Origin: Galeopsis tetrahit
Taxonomy: Eukaryota; Streptophyta; Magnoliopsida; Lamiales; Lamiaceae
Direction of reading: 5' to 3'
Assembly: GCA_963675135.1 (NCBI GenBank)
Contig: OY776130.1
Location: forward strand, 23,180,001-23,244,000
Length of the DNA: 64,000 nt
Made by a program: the position numbers and the translations under genes. Below, piece after piece: positions 34,888-46,735 of this stretch; position 1 is the stretch's first letter; every line of letters starts with the position of its first letter. The notes beneath the pieces are model-generated. The model ran no database searches. It was given only the letters and a program-made list of their open reading frames with translations, and was not told the DNA's origin.

Positions 34888-36181
34888 TGTAGGTCCCGAA
34901 GCTGAGTTAATATCGAGGGAAGCTAAAGAAAATGTCTAGAGGGGGGTGAATAGACTTTTCTAAAATCTTTCGATATATCAGAATTACCATATGCGGAATA
35001 CGAAATAAAACAATGAGCCCAAGTAGTTTATACTCAACTTCTTAATTCGAGAACTCTATTCTATACTCAACTAGTCTTGTTCAGTTAGGTATGTTTAACA
35101 AGTAAACAATTAATCAATTAAGCAATAAACAAAACAGTAAAGTAAACAACACAAACAATTTATAGTGGTTCGACAACTTGTCTACGTCCACTCTCACAAC
35201 CCAGTTGTGATGTTTCCACTAACTCTTCCAATCGAGTACAAAGTGTGTGTGTTCTTGTTCTTTAGAGTCCCAAGAAAAAGACTTAGATCTTCTAAGACTA
35301 TATCACCAGATACGTCTACGATCTTACTAGAAATTTAACAAGTATCTAGCAACTTGAGAAAAACAACAAACAAAAACTAAAAACTTATTCAGTAGCAGTC
35401 TTCTGGTTTCTTCACTTCACTAGCAGACTTGCTTTCTAAACTTCAATGAACTCTGTGAGTAAGCTTCTTCAAATGCTTCAGTAATTTTTCAGTATATGGA
35501 TTTGCAGCAGTCTTCAAACGATAAACACCTTGAAGTATTTATAGACTTCTGAGATCAAGAACTTAGTTAGTTGTAACCAACTCTTCTTGAAAACTAACTT
35601 TTGTAACTGCATCTTCTTATCCATCAACGCGTTTCTTGTTAATTAGTTATTTCTAACTAACTTTGATCTTTATCTTTAACACGCTCTTCATCTTTACTTC
35701 ACTTCAAGTTGACTTGTCTTGTGGAGTCTTGTATGCGTACTTGTCTTGTCTAGTAGACTTCATTCTTCTTGTCTGGTCTCCTTCTTGTGCAACTTCCAAC
35801 AGTAGACTATTCTATCCTAACAAGACTATTACATTACTTTAAGCTTATAGCTTAATCAACTTATAAAACTATACAATCAATCTATCTATTACATTAAAAA
35901 ATCATGAACTCTATACAATGATTATTTTATAGCTCAATAACAATCTAACATGTATAAAAATAGCAAATATGAAGTACTTATAAAACGTACTTATCTTTTA
36001 ATATAAACAATACTTGTCTTTTAAATGCGAACTCTACTGGTCTTATACAAGATGACTTCTTCTCAACTAGACTAGATCAGTCAACACTTAGAAAATATTC
36101 AAATTACTTTTGGCTTATCAAAACTTTATCTTTATCTTTTATTCATCATGTAGGACTTGTTCTAGGATTCATATCCCAACA
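34888..36181 (-). repeat. 3' LTR of copia C (1,294 bp)
   Basis: On the plus strand it reads TGTAGGTCCC to TATCCCAACA. A minus-strand TATA box is at 35536-35543. A small inverted repeat, GTCTA (34934-34938) and TAGAC (34951-34955), encloses a G-rich loop. Confidence 0.95.
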
Positions 36182-36195
36182 ATTTCCCCCTTTTT
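36182..36195 (-). other. 3' polypurine tract of copia C
   Basis: On the minus strand AAAAAGGGGGAAAT precedes the LTR start, identical to copia A, B and D. The bases between it and the ORF3 stop (36196-36385) are non-coding. Confidence 0.9.
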
Positions 36196-36385
36196 GATGA
36201 AGCAAAAACTACTTGAATATTTCTCAATAGTAGACTAGTTAAGTAGTTATCTTGTCTTAACATCAAATAGTACTTATATTTTCATTCATTCAAAATAATA
36301 CCAGTAGATATTACACATACTTCAAAAATCAACAAACTAATGATAAACAGAGAAAATAAAACTAAGTATCAGAGCACATAATCAA

Positions 36386-39300
36386 CTAATCTGAAAGAGT
36401 ACCTCCTTCCGGATTTGGAACACAGAAAGCATCAAGGAGTCTCTTGTGAATAACTCTGACATGGTCTTCATCATCAATCTTCTCTTTATCCAGTAGCTCT
36501 TCTTCAAACTTCTTGATTAGATTATGATCAACTCTTCTACCAGAACTGGTCATAGGACATTTCCACTTTGGAAATTCAGGAACAAGAATATTGAAGTTCG
36601 CTCCAGCAGATATCCTCAAGATCAAATTCCACAGCAGCTTGTTCTGACCTTCCATAAATTTGTCAAACAAGGAGTATAACTCATCTGGACTTTCAGAGTC
36701 TCCATACTTACGAATAATCCAATGATCAACTTCCCATTGCCTCTTCACTTTCATCCATTCAGCTCTATGTTCTCTATCAATGAAGTAGTCAATGAACTGA
36801 TCTTCCATCTGATCTTCATCTGCCTTCAGCTTCTGCAAACTTTCAATGTGTCTACCAATCTTCTTCTTGCTTGCATAGTGAGCTTCATCATTTGGATCAA
36901 CAACCTTCTGCTTCTTCTCAACTATCGCAGTAGGTTCTTCAGCTTCAATAGCTAACTTTCTCTTAACTCGTCTGGTCTGAACCTCAGCTTCTAGAGATGC
37001 AACACCTTTGCCTTTCTCTATTTTCTTTTGTTCATCAACCTTAGCTTGCTCCAACTCTGCAGTTTTAACTAATTTACCTCTCTTAGGCCTTCTTAGTTCT
37101 TGCATAGCAGTAGCAGCTTCCTTCTCTTCCGGTTCAGCAGACTTATCTTTTTCAAGTTCAGCAACCTTCTCAACTCTACTAGCCTCTTCCCCATTTTTGG
37201 CTTCATCATCAGCCTTGAGAGTGAAAAGACTTGTAAAGCGAGTCATCTCTTCCTTCACATCTTCCTTCATTGCCTCAGCAACTAACTCGATCTGCTTTTG
37301 ATACGTCCTGTCATGACTCATCTTGTCAAGACGATCAGTAGCCAATTCTAGCTTCCTTGAGCTTGAAACTAGTTCATCCTTAAAGTATGTAGCTGTCTGG
37401 CGAAGGAGTGTGTTCTGCTCTGTTAGCTCGGTGAGAACAGCTCGAGAACGCACCAACTGATCTTGTGCTTCCCGTCTCTGTTCATCAGCAATCTCAATCT
37501 TAACCCTGTAGAGTCTTTCCATTTTACTTGACTCTTCAGCTAACGAACGAGCAAATGAGATAGATCTCTTCTCAGAGAAATCAACCTGCTTCTTCAGGAA
37601 ACTTTCAACTTCAGCATACATCTCTACTCGGAAAGTTGAGTCCATCTTGTTGACCTCACCAACAATTAATTCTCTTGAGCTGTCAATAAGCGATTGGTTC
37701 TGCTCAACTAACATGTCTTTCACCTTTGAGTGTAGGAACTCATCTATAGCAGAGTGTACAACTTCTTTCAAATCCGTCTTCAACTCTTCAAGATAGCCTT
37801 CAGGAAAGACTTGAGTAGACGACTGAGCTTCAACAACAACATCCTCTTGAACTTTTTCAGCAAGTTCATCTTCATCGAACATAACAGCATCCATGAACTC
37901 ATCATCTTCTTCACCAAGTTCGAAAGTATCTATCTCTTCAAAACTTTCAGCCTTTTCTTCAGTAGGAACACCTTCTAACTCCAAAATGGGTTCTGAGGTC
38001 TGGATCGCAATATCAGCAGGTTCTGCCTTCGTCTCTTCTTCTACCAGATCAGTCTGAGTTCCAACATCGTACGAGAACTCTTCAACCAGAACACCATCAG
38101 GAATGCTCAATAATCTTTTTACAAGATCAACTAAGGCCTTGCGAGGGAATAGTTCTGAGTGGTCTTGAACACCACTGTTCTCTTTTTGTTCCATTTCCCA
38201 ATCCATGAAGTTGGAGATTCCACCCATGCCTTGAATGAACTCAAAAAGATCATCTGTTGAAGATTTCTTCAATGAGAACCAGGTGCATATCCTTACGAGT
38301 TTCTCAAACTGCTCCGAGGCAGTGTCGATTTCGAGAGTTGAGAGCTGCTTCTTCAAATTCTTGGACACTCGAGCTCGAACTCTCTTCTCTCTTAGACACA
38401 TAGGATAATATACCAAGGATTCAAATCTAACATCAGACGGGTTCTGAGCAGGTGGGGTCCCTGTCTCAGCTATTGCAGTGGCAACTGGCGTCTTGTCTGA
38501 AGTAGATGGGTTGGAGAGTTGAACATTTTCTGTTGAGGGTAACGAAGAAATTTGGACTGTGGTTTCTTGGGGCTGAGTTGTGGCTTGGTCTGGTGTGACA
38601 ACTGTCGAAGTATCAGTTGTATCCTTTATGGGAGTGATTTCGGGATGACTGGCTCTAAGCGGTAATGCTGCCAGTACTTGCGAGGTTGAGGGTTGAGGTC
38701 TAGGCCTATATCGATGTGATCTAGCCTTGGTTCGAACAGAAGAGAGAGAGAGAGAGGAATTGACAAAGATTGAGAAGAGGTACCAACCTGAGGACTTAAC
38801 TCGTCTTGTTGAGTAGGCGACCCAACTCTCACGAGTGTGTACATTTCAGGAATTTGAGCACTTGGCACCTTCTTTCGTTCGGACTCCTCTTCCGACTGAG
38901 TTTCCTTTGAGGCAGCTGCACTGGACTCAGCTTTCGCAATCTCCTCCGATTCTTCATTATCGGACCCGTCTTCTGAAGAGCTAGATGAGTCAGCATATGG
39001 CAAAGCTGCTAAATCATCAACCTGAACTTGCCTTGGGGCAGCTGGCCTTGCAGCAACTTGTTTCTTCAGCGCCTCCTTTTTCAGATAGAACTTTAGTGGA
39101 TGAAAGGGCTTTCCTTTGCTCCAATCAGACTTGTTTGGCAACAACAAGGGTAGTAAGATACTCAGCTTGTTGCCATACCCAACAACATTCGACACCATCC
39201 AACTGCAAGAGTCGGTGTCAACCCTAACACTTCTTTCGAAGTACATCATCCGATCAGCTATCAACTTAAACCAATTACCCTCCGTGATTCCATCATATAT

Positions 39301-39858
39301 CGCCGCCATCACCCTTGTCTTAGCCTGAGTGACAGAATCATGAGAGCCAGTGGCACATAGTAGCATCTTGCTTGCTATGTCCAGTAGAGTGCGATACTTT
39401 TCCAGAAGTTCTGACTTCTTGACGGCAGGGGCCTTGCCATCTGGTTTGAGCTTCCTTTTCCTACCACAAAAGATGCTCAAATACCTCATCTCCTGACCAA
39501 CAACATAGTTTTCCACATCAATCGTTCCGATGGGCAACTTCAAATGTTTGAACACAACTTCGCGAGTGAGTTCAACTCGACTCGATCGAATAAACGATTC
39601 AATGATATCTCCTCGTCTGGTGGCGTTAGCATAGAACAACAACACCTCTTCTTCCAATACTACTTGAGGGAATGCCTCCAGATACGGCTTCAATCCACAT
39701 CGAATGCACTTGTTGATGATTTCTTGCTTTCCAGCAGTGTGAAGCCCTTTGAAAAACATCGAGGGTTCCACATGTATCTTGCCTTCTGAGATATACTGGC
39801 CAAGGTCAAACTTAGCTTGCATGTTAGTTCTTACATCGAATAGAGATGCAATCGACAT
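36386..39858 (-). pseudogene. ORF3 (env-position ORF) of copia C, frameshifted at a CT microsatellite
   Basis: The start is placed at ATG 39858 (MSIASLFDVRTNMQ). The N-terminal domain has LLFYANATRRGD and KTRVMAAIYDG, matching the MAEFF/RVMAAV motifs of copia A and B. Ser/Glu-rich linkers follow. The frame changes at the CT run on the minus strand (plus-strand GA run near 38740-38755): one frame ends at 38626, and the other, open from upstream of that stop, runs to 36386. The second part is rich in Glu/Lys coiled coil, then has a C-terminal domain (WEVDHWIIRKYG, ILVPEFPKWKCP) that also occurs in copia D. Function unknown. Confidence 0.8.
37186..37198 (-). other. Degenerate internal polypurine-like sequence in ORF3 of copia C
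   Basis: On the minus strand AAAAATGGGGAAG, one T away from the tract seen inside ORF3 of A, B and D, in the codons for EAKNGEE. Confidence 0.35.
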
Positions 39859-40730
39859 TTTCAGTAGATAGAGTAAGAACAGGGGAGTTTGATTTTGCAA
39901 AAAAATTTGAGAGCTAGAGTAGGGGAGTTATGAAATCGTGGGTCAAGTTGTGTGTGGAAGATGGGTTTTGTTAGAACTGAAATGTAAATCCAACGGCCAA
40001 GATTAAAGGATTAGATCCAACGGTTGGGGCCTTTGGCATTCGGTTACGGAATCGAGAATATTATGTGTTTTGATATTGTAAAATTTGAAACCCGTCTCTT
40101 CTTAGTTAGGACAGGGGAGTGAACTCATCTGACCTAGTGTAGTCGAGTGCGAACTGGGTGTATACACCTCATTAAATGGGAGTGTATAAATCCAATTCTA
40201 GGGTTTTTCAAATTTTAACATTATCGAATTACTATAATACCCTTAATTCGATTTGTATAAACACTTAGTATATTTCAATCAAAAGAACACTTAGCTTGTC
40301 TGTTCGAGTCCATCCAGAACAGACGAGTAGACTTATGAACACAAGTCGAGTTCCCCCTTCGACTGTGCTTGTCTATTCCGAACGTCGAACGACATCATGT
40401 ACCTATCTTATCATATGCAATGTGTAATCGTATGTACAATTAGAGTAAAATAAATAAGATGAATATCAATCTAAAGCAATGATCAAGGTTTCGAACAAGA
40501 TGACTCGTAACAAACATAAGAGTCAACATAAGGATATTTAAGAAATCATAGATTCCCCCTTAATTGTTTATTCCCTTAGTATTACCCTCAGCTTTACCAG
40601 CTTCCTCACCGGGTTGTTTGGTCATCTAGTCTAGCCTTGTATACCTGTCTATTGAGTGAGTAGACGAGTGCTCTGTTCTGGTGAACTTGTCTCCTTGTTT
40701 CTTTGATGTACCTGTCTTGTTAGTACATAG
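39859..40730 (-). other. Leader between pol and ORF3 of copia C
   Basis: About 870 bp with no supported ORF, between the pol stop (40731) and the ORF3 ATG. Pyrimidine-rich on the minus strand just before the ATG. No convincing TATA box was seen. Copia B has an equivalent gap. Confidence 0.55.
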
Positions 40731-43700
40731 CTATAGACAAGTAGGGTCTAGATCAATTAGCCCTAGACTAATGCATAACTCACGAAAACGTGCTTCAGCT
40801 AATGGTTTTGTAAAAATATCAGCTCTTTGAAAATCAGTATGAATCTTTTCCATGCGAATATCCTTCTTCTCTACATGATCACGTATGAAATGATGCTTCA
40901 CATTAACATGATTACAACGTGTGTGCAAAACAGGATTTTGTGTAATGGCAATGGCACTATTACTATCACAGAAAATAGGAACATTTGATTCATGTATGTT
41001 GTAATCTCTAAGCTGTTGCATGAACCAGAGTAGTTGACTACAACAGCTACCAGCAGCCATGTACTCGGCTTCAGTAGTAGAAGTAGCAACACTAGTCTGC
41101 TTTTTCGAAAACCATGAAATGAGTTTTGTGCCTAAAAATTGACAAGAACCAGAAGTGGATTTCCTATCTATTCTACAGCCTCCAAAGTCTGAGTCTGAGT
41201 AGCCACTTAAGGATAGATCATCATTTGAGGGATACCATATACCACGATTGATGGTCCCTTTCAAATATTTCAGAATCCTTTTGGTGGTTTCCATGTGACT
41301 TTCCTTTGGATTGGCTTGGAACCGAGCACAAACACCAACAGAGAATGCAATGTCCGGTCTACTTGCAGTTAGATACAGTAAGGAACCAATTAATCCACGA
41401 TAATAAGATTGATCAGCACATTTACCGTTTTCATCTGGATCCATTTTGTAAGTTGGTTGCATCGGTACGCCAGTAGACTTACAGGTTTTAATCCCGTACT
41501 TGTCTAGAAGGTTTCTAGTGTACTTCGCCTGATTTATGAAAATACCTTCTGGAGTTTGTTTTACTTGAAGACCAAGAAAGTAGTTCATTTCGCCCATCAT
41601 TGACATTTCAAATTTACTTTGCATGAGTGTTGAAAAACTTTCTCTCAGCTTTTTGTTAGGTGACCCAAAAATGATGTCATCTACGTAAATTTGGACGAGT
41701 AAAATGTCCTTCCCTTCTTGTCTTCTGAACAAGGTTCGATCGACATTGCCCTTAGTAAAACCATTTTCTAATAGAAAGAGAGATAGGGTATCATACCATG
41801 CTCTTGGAGCTTGCTTTAGTCCGTACAAGGCTTTCTTCAATCTGTACACCGGGTTGCCTTTGACTTCGAAACCTGGAGGTTGTTCAACATACACTTCTTC
41901 CGCAAGAATACCATTAAGAAATGCACTTTTAACATCCATTTGATATACAGTAAACTTCATATGAGCAGCATATGCAAGGAACAATCGAATGGCTTCTAGT
42001 CTAGAACCAGGAGCATACGTTTCATCATAGTCTATGCCTTCAGCTTGTGAATAGCCTTGGGCGACTAGTCTAGCCTTATTCCTAACGACTAAATCATTCT
42101 CATCTTTCTTATTCTTGAAAATCCATCTAGTGCCAACTACATTATGATGTTCCGGCCTATCGACAAGTTCCCAGACGTCGTTTCGAACAAACTGGTTCAA
42201 CTCATCCTGCATAGCGATGATCCAATTACTATCAGCCAATGCCTCTTTAACAGTGGTAGGCTCAATAGCAGAGAGGAAACAACACCAGCAAAACATAGTT
42301 GGACTAGGCTGTTCTTACGACTCAAAGAGTTGTCGTCTAGTCTTCACACCAATAGTAGAGTCACCAATGATATTTTCAGTATCATGCGCAGATTTCCATG
42401 TTTTTCTATTCTTAACAGGAACACTATCATCATCTATATCATGTACAGCATCATGCATATCAACATCATTTGTATCATCAACAGATTTACCAGGAGTAGT
42501 AGAGTCAACTAGGGCAGGCATGTCAGCTGGTCTAGAAGACTTACCTTGAGCACTTACCTTCTCCTTGTCATCAGATTCGAGAGCTTTTAGGAATGGGTTG
42601 TAGGCTTGAACGGATTCATATACCTCTGAATCTTTGTCAGATTCGATTGTTAGATCAGTCACTTTCTCACTGATCTTGTTGGCAGACGAGTCCTGTCGAG
42701 ATTCATCGAAAACCACATGTGGTGTTTCTTCCACACAAAGAGTTAAGTAGTTGAATACTCTAAATGCTTTGCTAGTCGAGGAGTATCCTAAGAATATCCC
42801 CTCGTCTGCTTTAGCATCGAAAGCATTCAACTTGCTCTTTCCATTGTTGTGAATGAAACACTTACAACCAAATATATGGAAATATGAAACTCTGGGTTTT
42901 CTACCTTTCCAAACCTCATAAGGTGTCTTGCCTAGAGCTTTGTTGATCGCGCTTCTGTTCTGTGAGTGGCATGCAGTATTGATAGCTTCAGCCTAAAATT
43001 TTTGAGGCGTGTTGAACTCGGCTATCATGGTTCTACAGGCTTCTTTGAGAGTTTGATTCCTTCTTTCTGCTACACCGTTTTGTTGTGGTGTCCTAGCTGC
43101 ACTAGTAAGATGCTGGATACCACGTTTAGTACAGAAATCTTTAATATAGCAATTAATGAACTCAGTTCCCTTGTCAGTACGAATCTTGACAATGGACTGG
43201 TTCTTCTCAACTTGTAACTTCTTCAACAGATCAGGCAGAAGTGTTTGTGTATCACTCTTCTTGTGTAGGAAGAATACCCAAGTAAACTTAGAATAGTCAT
43301 CTACGACAACAAGTGTTTACCTTCTACCATTCAAGGTTGGAGGAGTTATTGGACCATGAAGATCCATATGTAGGAGTTCTAGGACTCTACTAGTTGAGAG
43401 AGTAGGAATTGACTTAAAAGAACCTTTAACCTGTTTACCCTGTTGACAAGCCGTGCATACATGTGACTTGAAGTAAACTTCATTGGGAATACCTTCTACA
43501 AGGTAATCTCTGGCTATCTTATTAAGAACCTTAAAGTTTAGATGATAGAGGCGTCTATGCCAGAGCCAGCCAAGTTCTTTAGGATTCTTAGTAAGTAGAC
43601 AGGTGTCCCTCGGACAACTGTTCCAGTTCACTATGTACACACTACCTTGTCTTACGCCGACTAGTAGGACTGTGTGTGTCCTTTTGTCAATGATTTCGCA

Positions 43701-44003
43701 TTTGCGGCTCTTGAACTGCACCTTGTATCCACGATCACAAAACTGTGAAACCGAGAGTAAATTGTATTTCAAACCTTCAACATATGAGACATCTTGGATC
43801 TCTACGTCTCCATTCCGGATGTAACCAAATCCTTTAGTGACAGCAGTGGAGCTATCACCAAATATCACTTTTGGTCCTTCCTGCTCATGGTAACATGATA
43901 AGAGAGCCTTGGTACCAGTCATGTGGTGTGAACAACCACTGTCTATGTACCAAGTTTCTCCTACTGAGCCACCCTTCTTATACAAGTCAAGTCGACCCTG
44001 CAA
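40731..44003 (-). pseudogene. pol: Copia pol of element C, one frame with three stops
   Basis: One frame holds everything from about 44003 to 40731, interrupted by TAA at 43317-43319 (in place of the Tyr of the GRRY motif), TAG at 42993-42995 (in place of Trp after PQKF) and TAA at 42315-42317. Motifs: protease DSG in WYIDSGCSHHMTG; GAG-pre-integrase HRRLYHLNF and CTACQQGK; integrase HMDLHGP, RTDKGTEF and QQNGVAERRNQT; RT NKARLVAQGYSQ and YVDDIIFGS; RNase H SDSDFGGCRIDRKSTSG and TSTTEAEYMAAG. The polyprotein cuts, integrates and copies the element. No frameshift is seen within pol. Confidence 0.92.
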
Positions 44004-44020
44004 TGAAGATATTCAATAAT

Positions 44021-46585
44021 TTAGGTACCCATTTGTTTATTGGGGTCCTGGGGGTTAGTCGAGTTCAGAGGAATCCAAATATACATTGGAGTCTTGAACA
44101 AGTTCGATCTCTTAAGCTTTCGGCCATACTTGTTACAAAATAAGACCTTGTTGTCCTTATCTGGCCTATCAGTCGAGTTCGGGTGTACTCTTTGGAGATA
44201 GCCTTTCGACTTAATCTCTACTTGAGCAGACACTGGTCTATGATAGTCAGAATAGGGCTTGAATGCATTAGGTCCATACGGTTTATAGACTCGTTTAGGT
44301 CTTTCCTCACTAATAATATCATATGACAAAGGTGGAGGATATAGGACAGCTTGTGTACGATATTTTAGAGCAACCTGTCTAGGCCTAGACGAGTAGAGCT
44401 GAGACTGCCTTATGAAAGGAAGTCTAGGCTCTTGTCGTCTAGTCTGTATCTGTCTAGTACTTGTCTCCTCAGGATACCAATCCTCGTATCTGACCTGGTT
44501 GGGTCGTCCTCGATTAGTGGTCCTTTGAAGATTAGTTCTAGGTGGAACAGGCTTGTTGTTACCATTCTTTTTACCTCCCTTGGTAATCGGAATGTTAACT
44601 TGAGTCTGTTTGGGTACAGTACCTTTAGATGGAGTTCCAAGATCGTATATCATTGGTCCTTTTCCTTTATCATTTGGCAAAAGTCTTGCTTTAGTAGTAG
44701 GGTTCTTAATGACTCGAGTAGACGAGCTAGATGACTCAGCACCTATACCTGTCTTGTCACCTGGATCTCTGTACCTATCTGACAATTCAAGGTTAATCTT
44801 AGAAGAGTTAACCAGGTCAGTAAGTTTGAGATCAAGTGTGACAACCTCGGTCTCTAAGAACTTATTACGTTCTTCAAGTCTGTTGCACTTGCTCTTTAAA
44901 ACATTGAATTCATTTCTCTCAGTTGCATGTGTCTTAAGTAGGTCTTGATATAACCTGACTGTCAATGCATACTTTTCTTTGAGTTGTCTCAACTCTTCAG
45001 TCAAGCGTTCATTTAGGACTGTTACATTAGGATCTACTTTAGACTGAGCTTCCTTAAGATCAATGATTTCTTGTTTTAAGACGATGTTCTCATCACTGAC
45101 TTCAATGAAAGCTTGGTTAGCAAGTAGAAGGTCGTCTTCAACTGCACTAGTTGAGTGCTGAGGACTACTTCCTACTTCACTACTAGCAGTGTCACTTTCA
45201 TCAGTTTCTGAATCATCACAAGATTGAAAAGAAGTAGCAGATGATACCTCTTGGTCGATTTTAGCCATGCAGCATAGACCATCATCTAATATGAATGCTT
45301 CATCGTGATCTTGATCAGTCGAGTGACTAGATAAGGACGATGGCAACTCGTCTGAATCCGAATCAGAGTCATCATTGGCCATCATTTCCTTCTTGCCACG
45401 GTTGTATCTTCTTTCCCTTCGTGCTTTGCGTTCTTCTCGATCATCATTGCTCAGGTCTGGGCATTCATATATGTAATGACCTGGCTTTTCACAATTATAG
45501 CACAAGAAATCATTAGTAGCCTTTTTAATAGGAGATTTGTCCCTCCGCTTATCACGTCTATCGGAACGCTGAATCTTCCTATCGTCAGGCTCTCTATCTC
45601 GTCTATTACCTTTCGAGACTTCGTCTCTCCTTTCGGATGAGTTTCGGTCTCGTCTGGTCTCAGACGAGTTCTTAGAAGTGGACGCTCTATGATCCCTATA
45701 GAACTTCTTGTATCTTCTGAAACGTTTATTAAGCCTATCAAACTTTCTAACAATGAGACTCACCTGATCCTTCAGACTGAGATCAGTATCTAACTCATCT
45801 TTCATAGAGGCAGACGTAGCCTTAGACTTAGACCTGTCTACCTTAGAGGATTTAGGAGTACTGGACTTAAAGGCAACGTTCTTAGACACAGTATGTTCTC
45901 TGTCACTACTGACTACGGGTTCATCTTCGTCTAGGTTAAACTCATGGGCCTTCAGAGTTTGAAACATGGTCTCTGCACTCCAAGCATCTATGTTCTGGGT
46001 ATTCTTAACAAGGATCTTTACCATTTTCCATCGAGGATCTAAGCTTTTAAGAATCCTAAGATTGATTTCACGAGGAGTATAGGACTTACCAAGGACTTCC
46101 AGATCATTCATAATCTTAGTAAAACGAGTATCCAGCTGGTCAATAGTTTCGCCAGCTTTCATCCGAAATGATTCAAATCTTTGGACAGCAGTGGATAATT
46201 TGCTCTCTTTGATCAGGGATGTCCCTTCACAAATGATAGCTAATCTGTCCCACATGTCTTTGGAAGTTTTGCGTTTTAACACTTTTCCTAGATACTCGTT
46301 AGGAAGAGTGTGTAAAATGTAATTCTTTGCCAAGCTATCCAAATTATTTTGACGCATTTCTTCTGAGGTTAGATCTGACCTGGGTTTCTTGACGAGAGTG
46401 CCAATTGGTTTGTCTTTGTCGAGGGCAGCAGTATTTGGAACCATTGTCACGATCGGACCCTCTGTGACAACCGAGATCATTAGGTCGTGCGTGGAGCTGA
46501 AAATGGCTTCCATTCGCAGCTTCCAATAGTCGTAGTCCTGAACCTGGAACTTGGGTAACTTGTTAGCGCTGATCTCAAGAGACAT
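44021..46585 (-). CDS. gag: Copia gag of element C (854 residues)
   Basis: The frame is open from ATG 46585 (MSLEISANKLPKFQ) to 44021. The N-terminal gag domain of plant copia type has YWKLRMEAIFSS, LRILKSLDPRW and VKILVKNTQ. An Arg/Asp/Ser-rich stretch precedes the zinc knuckle CYNCEKPGHYIYEC (C-X2-C-X4-H-X4-C, near residue 360). A coiled-coil part and a long basic tail follow. It would form the particle and bind element RNA. At its end the sequence NPQDPNKQ leaves the frame: the WVPK motif usual here in plant copia elements is in the next frame, so the last few residues are probably altered by a frameshift. Confidence 0.9.
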   Translation of the reverse strand: MSLEISANKLPKFQVQDYDYWKLRMEAIFSSTHDLMISVVTEGPIVTMVPNTAALDKDKPIGTLVKKPRSDLTSEEMRQNNLDSLAKNYILHTLPNEYLGKVLKRKTSKDMWDRLAIICEGTSLIKESKLSTAVQRFESFRMKAGETIDQLDTRFTKIMNDLEVLGKSYTPREINLRILKSLDPRWKMVKILVKNTQNIDAWSAETMFQTLKAHEFNLDEDEPVVSSDREHTVSKNVAFKSSTPKSSKVDRSKSKATSASMKDELDTDLSLKDQVSLIVRKFDRLNKRFRRYKKFYRDHRASTSKNSSETRRDRNSSERRDEVSKGNRRDREPDDRKIQRSDRRDKRRDKSPIKKATNDFLCYNCEKPGHYIYECPDLSNDDREERKARRERRYNRGKKEMMANDDSDSDSDELPSSLSSHSTDQDHDEAFILDDGLCCMAKIDQEVSSATSFQSCDDSETDESDTASSEVGSSPQHSTSAVEDDLLLANQAFIEVSDENIVLKQEIIDLKEAQSKVDPNVTVLNERLTEELRQLKEKYALTVRLYQDLLKTHATERNEFNVLKSKCNRLEERNKFLETEVVTLDLKLTDLVNSSKINLELSDRYRDPGDKTGIGAESSSSSTRVIKNPTTKARLLPNDKGKGPMIYDLGTPSKGTVPKQTQVNIPITKGGKKNGNNKPVPPRTNLQRTTNRGRPNQVRYEDWYPEETSTRQIQTRRQEPRLPFIRQSQLYSSRPRQVALKYRTQAVLYPPPLSYDIISEERPKRVYKPYGPNAFKPYSDYHRPVSAQVEIKSKGYLQRVHPNSTDRPDKDNKVLFCNKYGRKLKRSNLFKTPMYIWIPLNSTNPQDPNKQMGT

Positions 46586-46720
46586 GATTTTAAGAAATGA
46601 GTGCTAATACAGATTTATGATCAAGAAGCAGATAAGAGTACGTAAGCAAGTACAATCACGGACCAAGACTTCACCCTAAGTCTTAAGTCGGTTATCAAGA
46701 AACAACAGATCGAAAACCAC

Positions 46721-46733
46721 TGTTCTGATACCA
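46721..46733 (-). other. Primer binding site of copia C
   Basis: On the minus strand TGGTATCAGAACA lies two bases after the LTR end. It resembles the initiator-Met tRNA primer sites of plant copia elements (TGGTATCAGAGC), with one difference in the first 12 bases. Confidence 0.88.
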
Positions 46734-46735
46734 CT

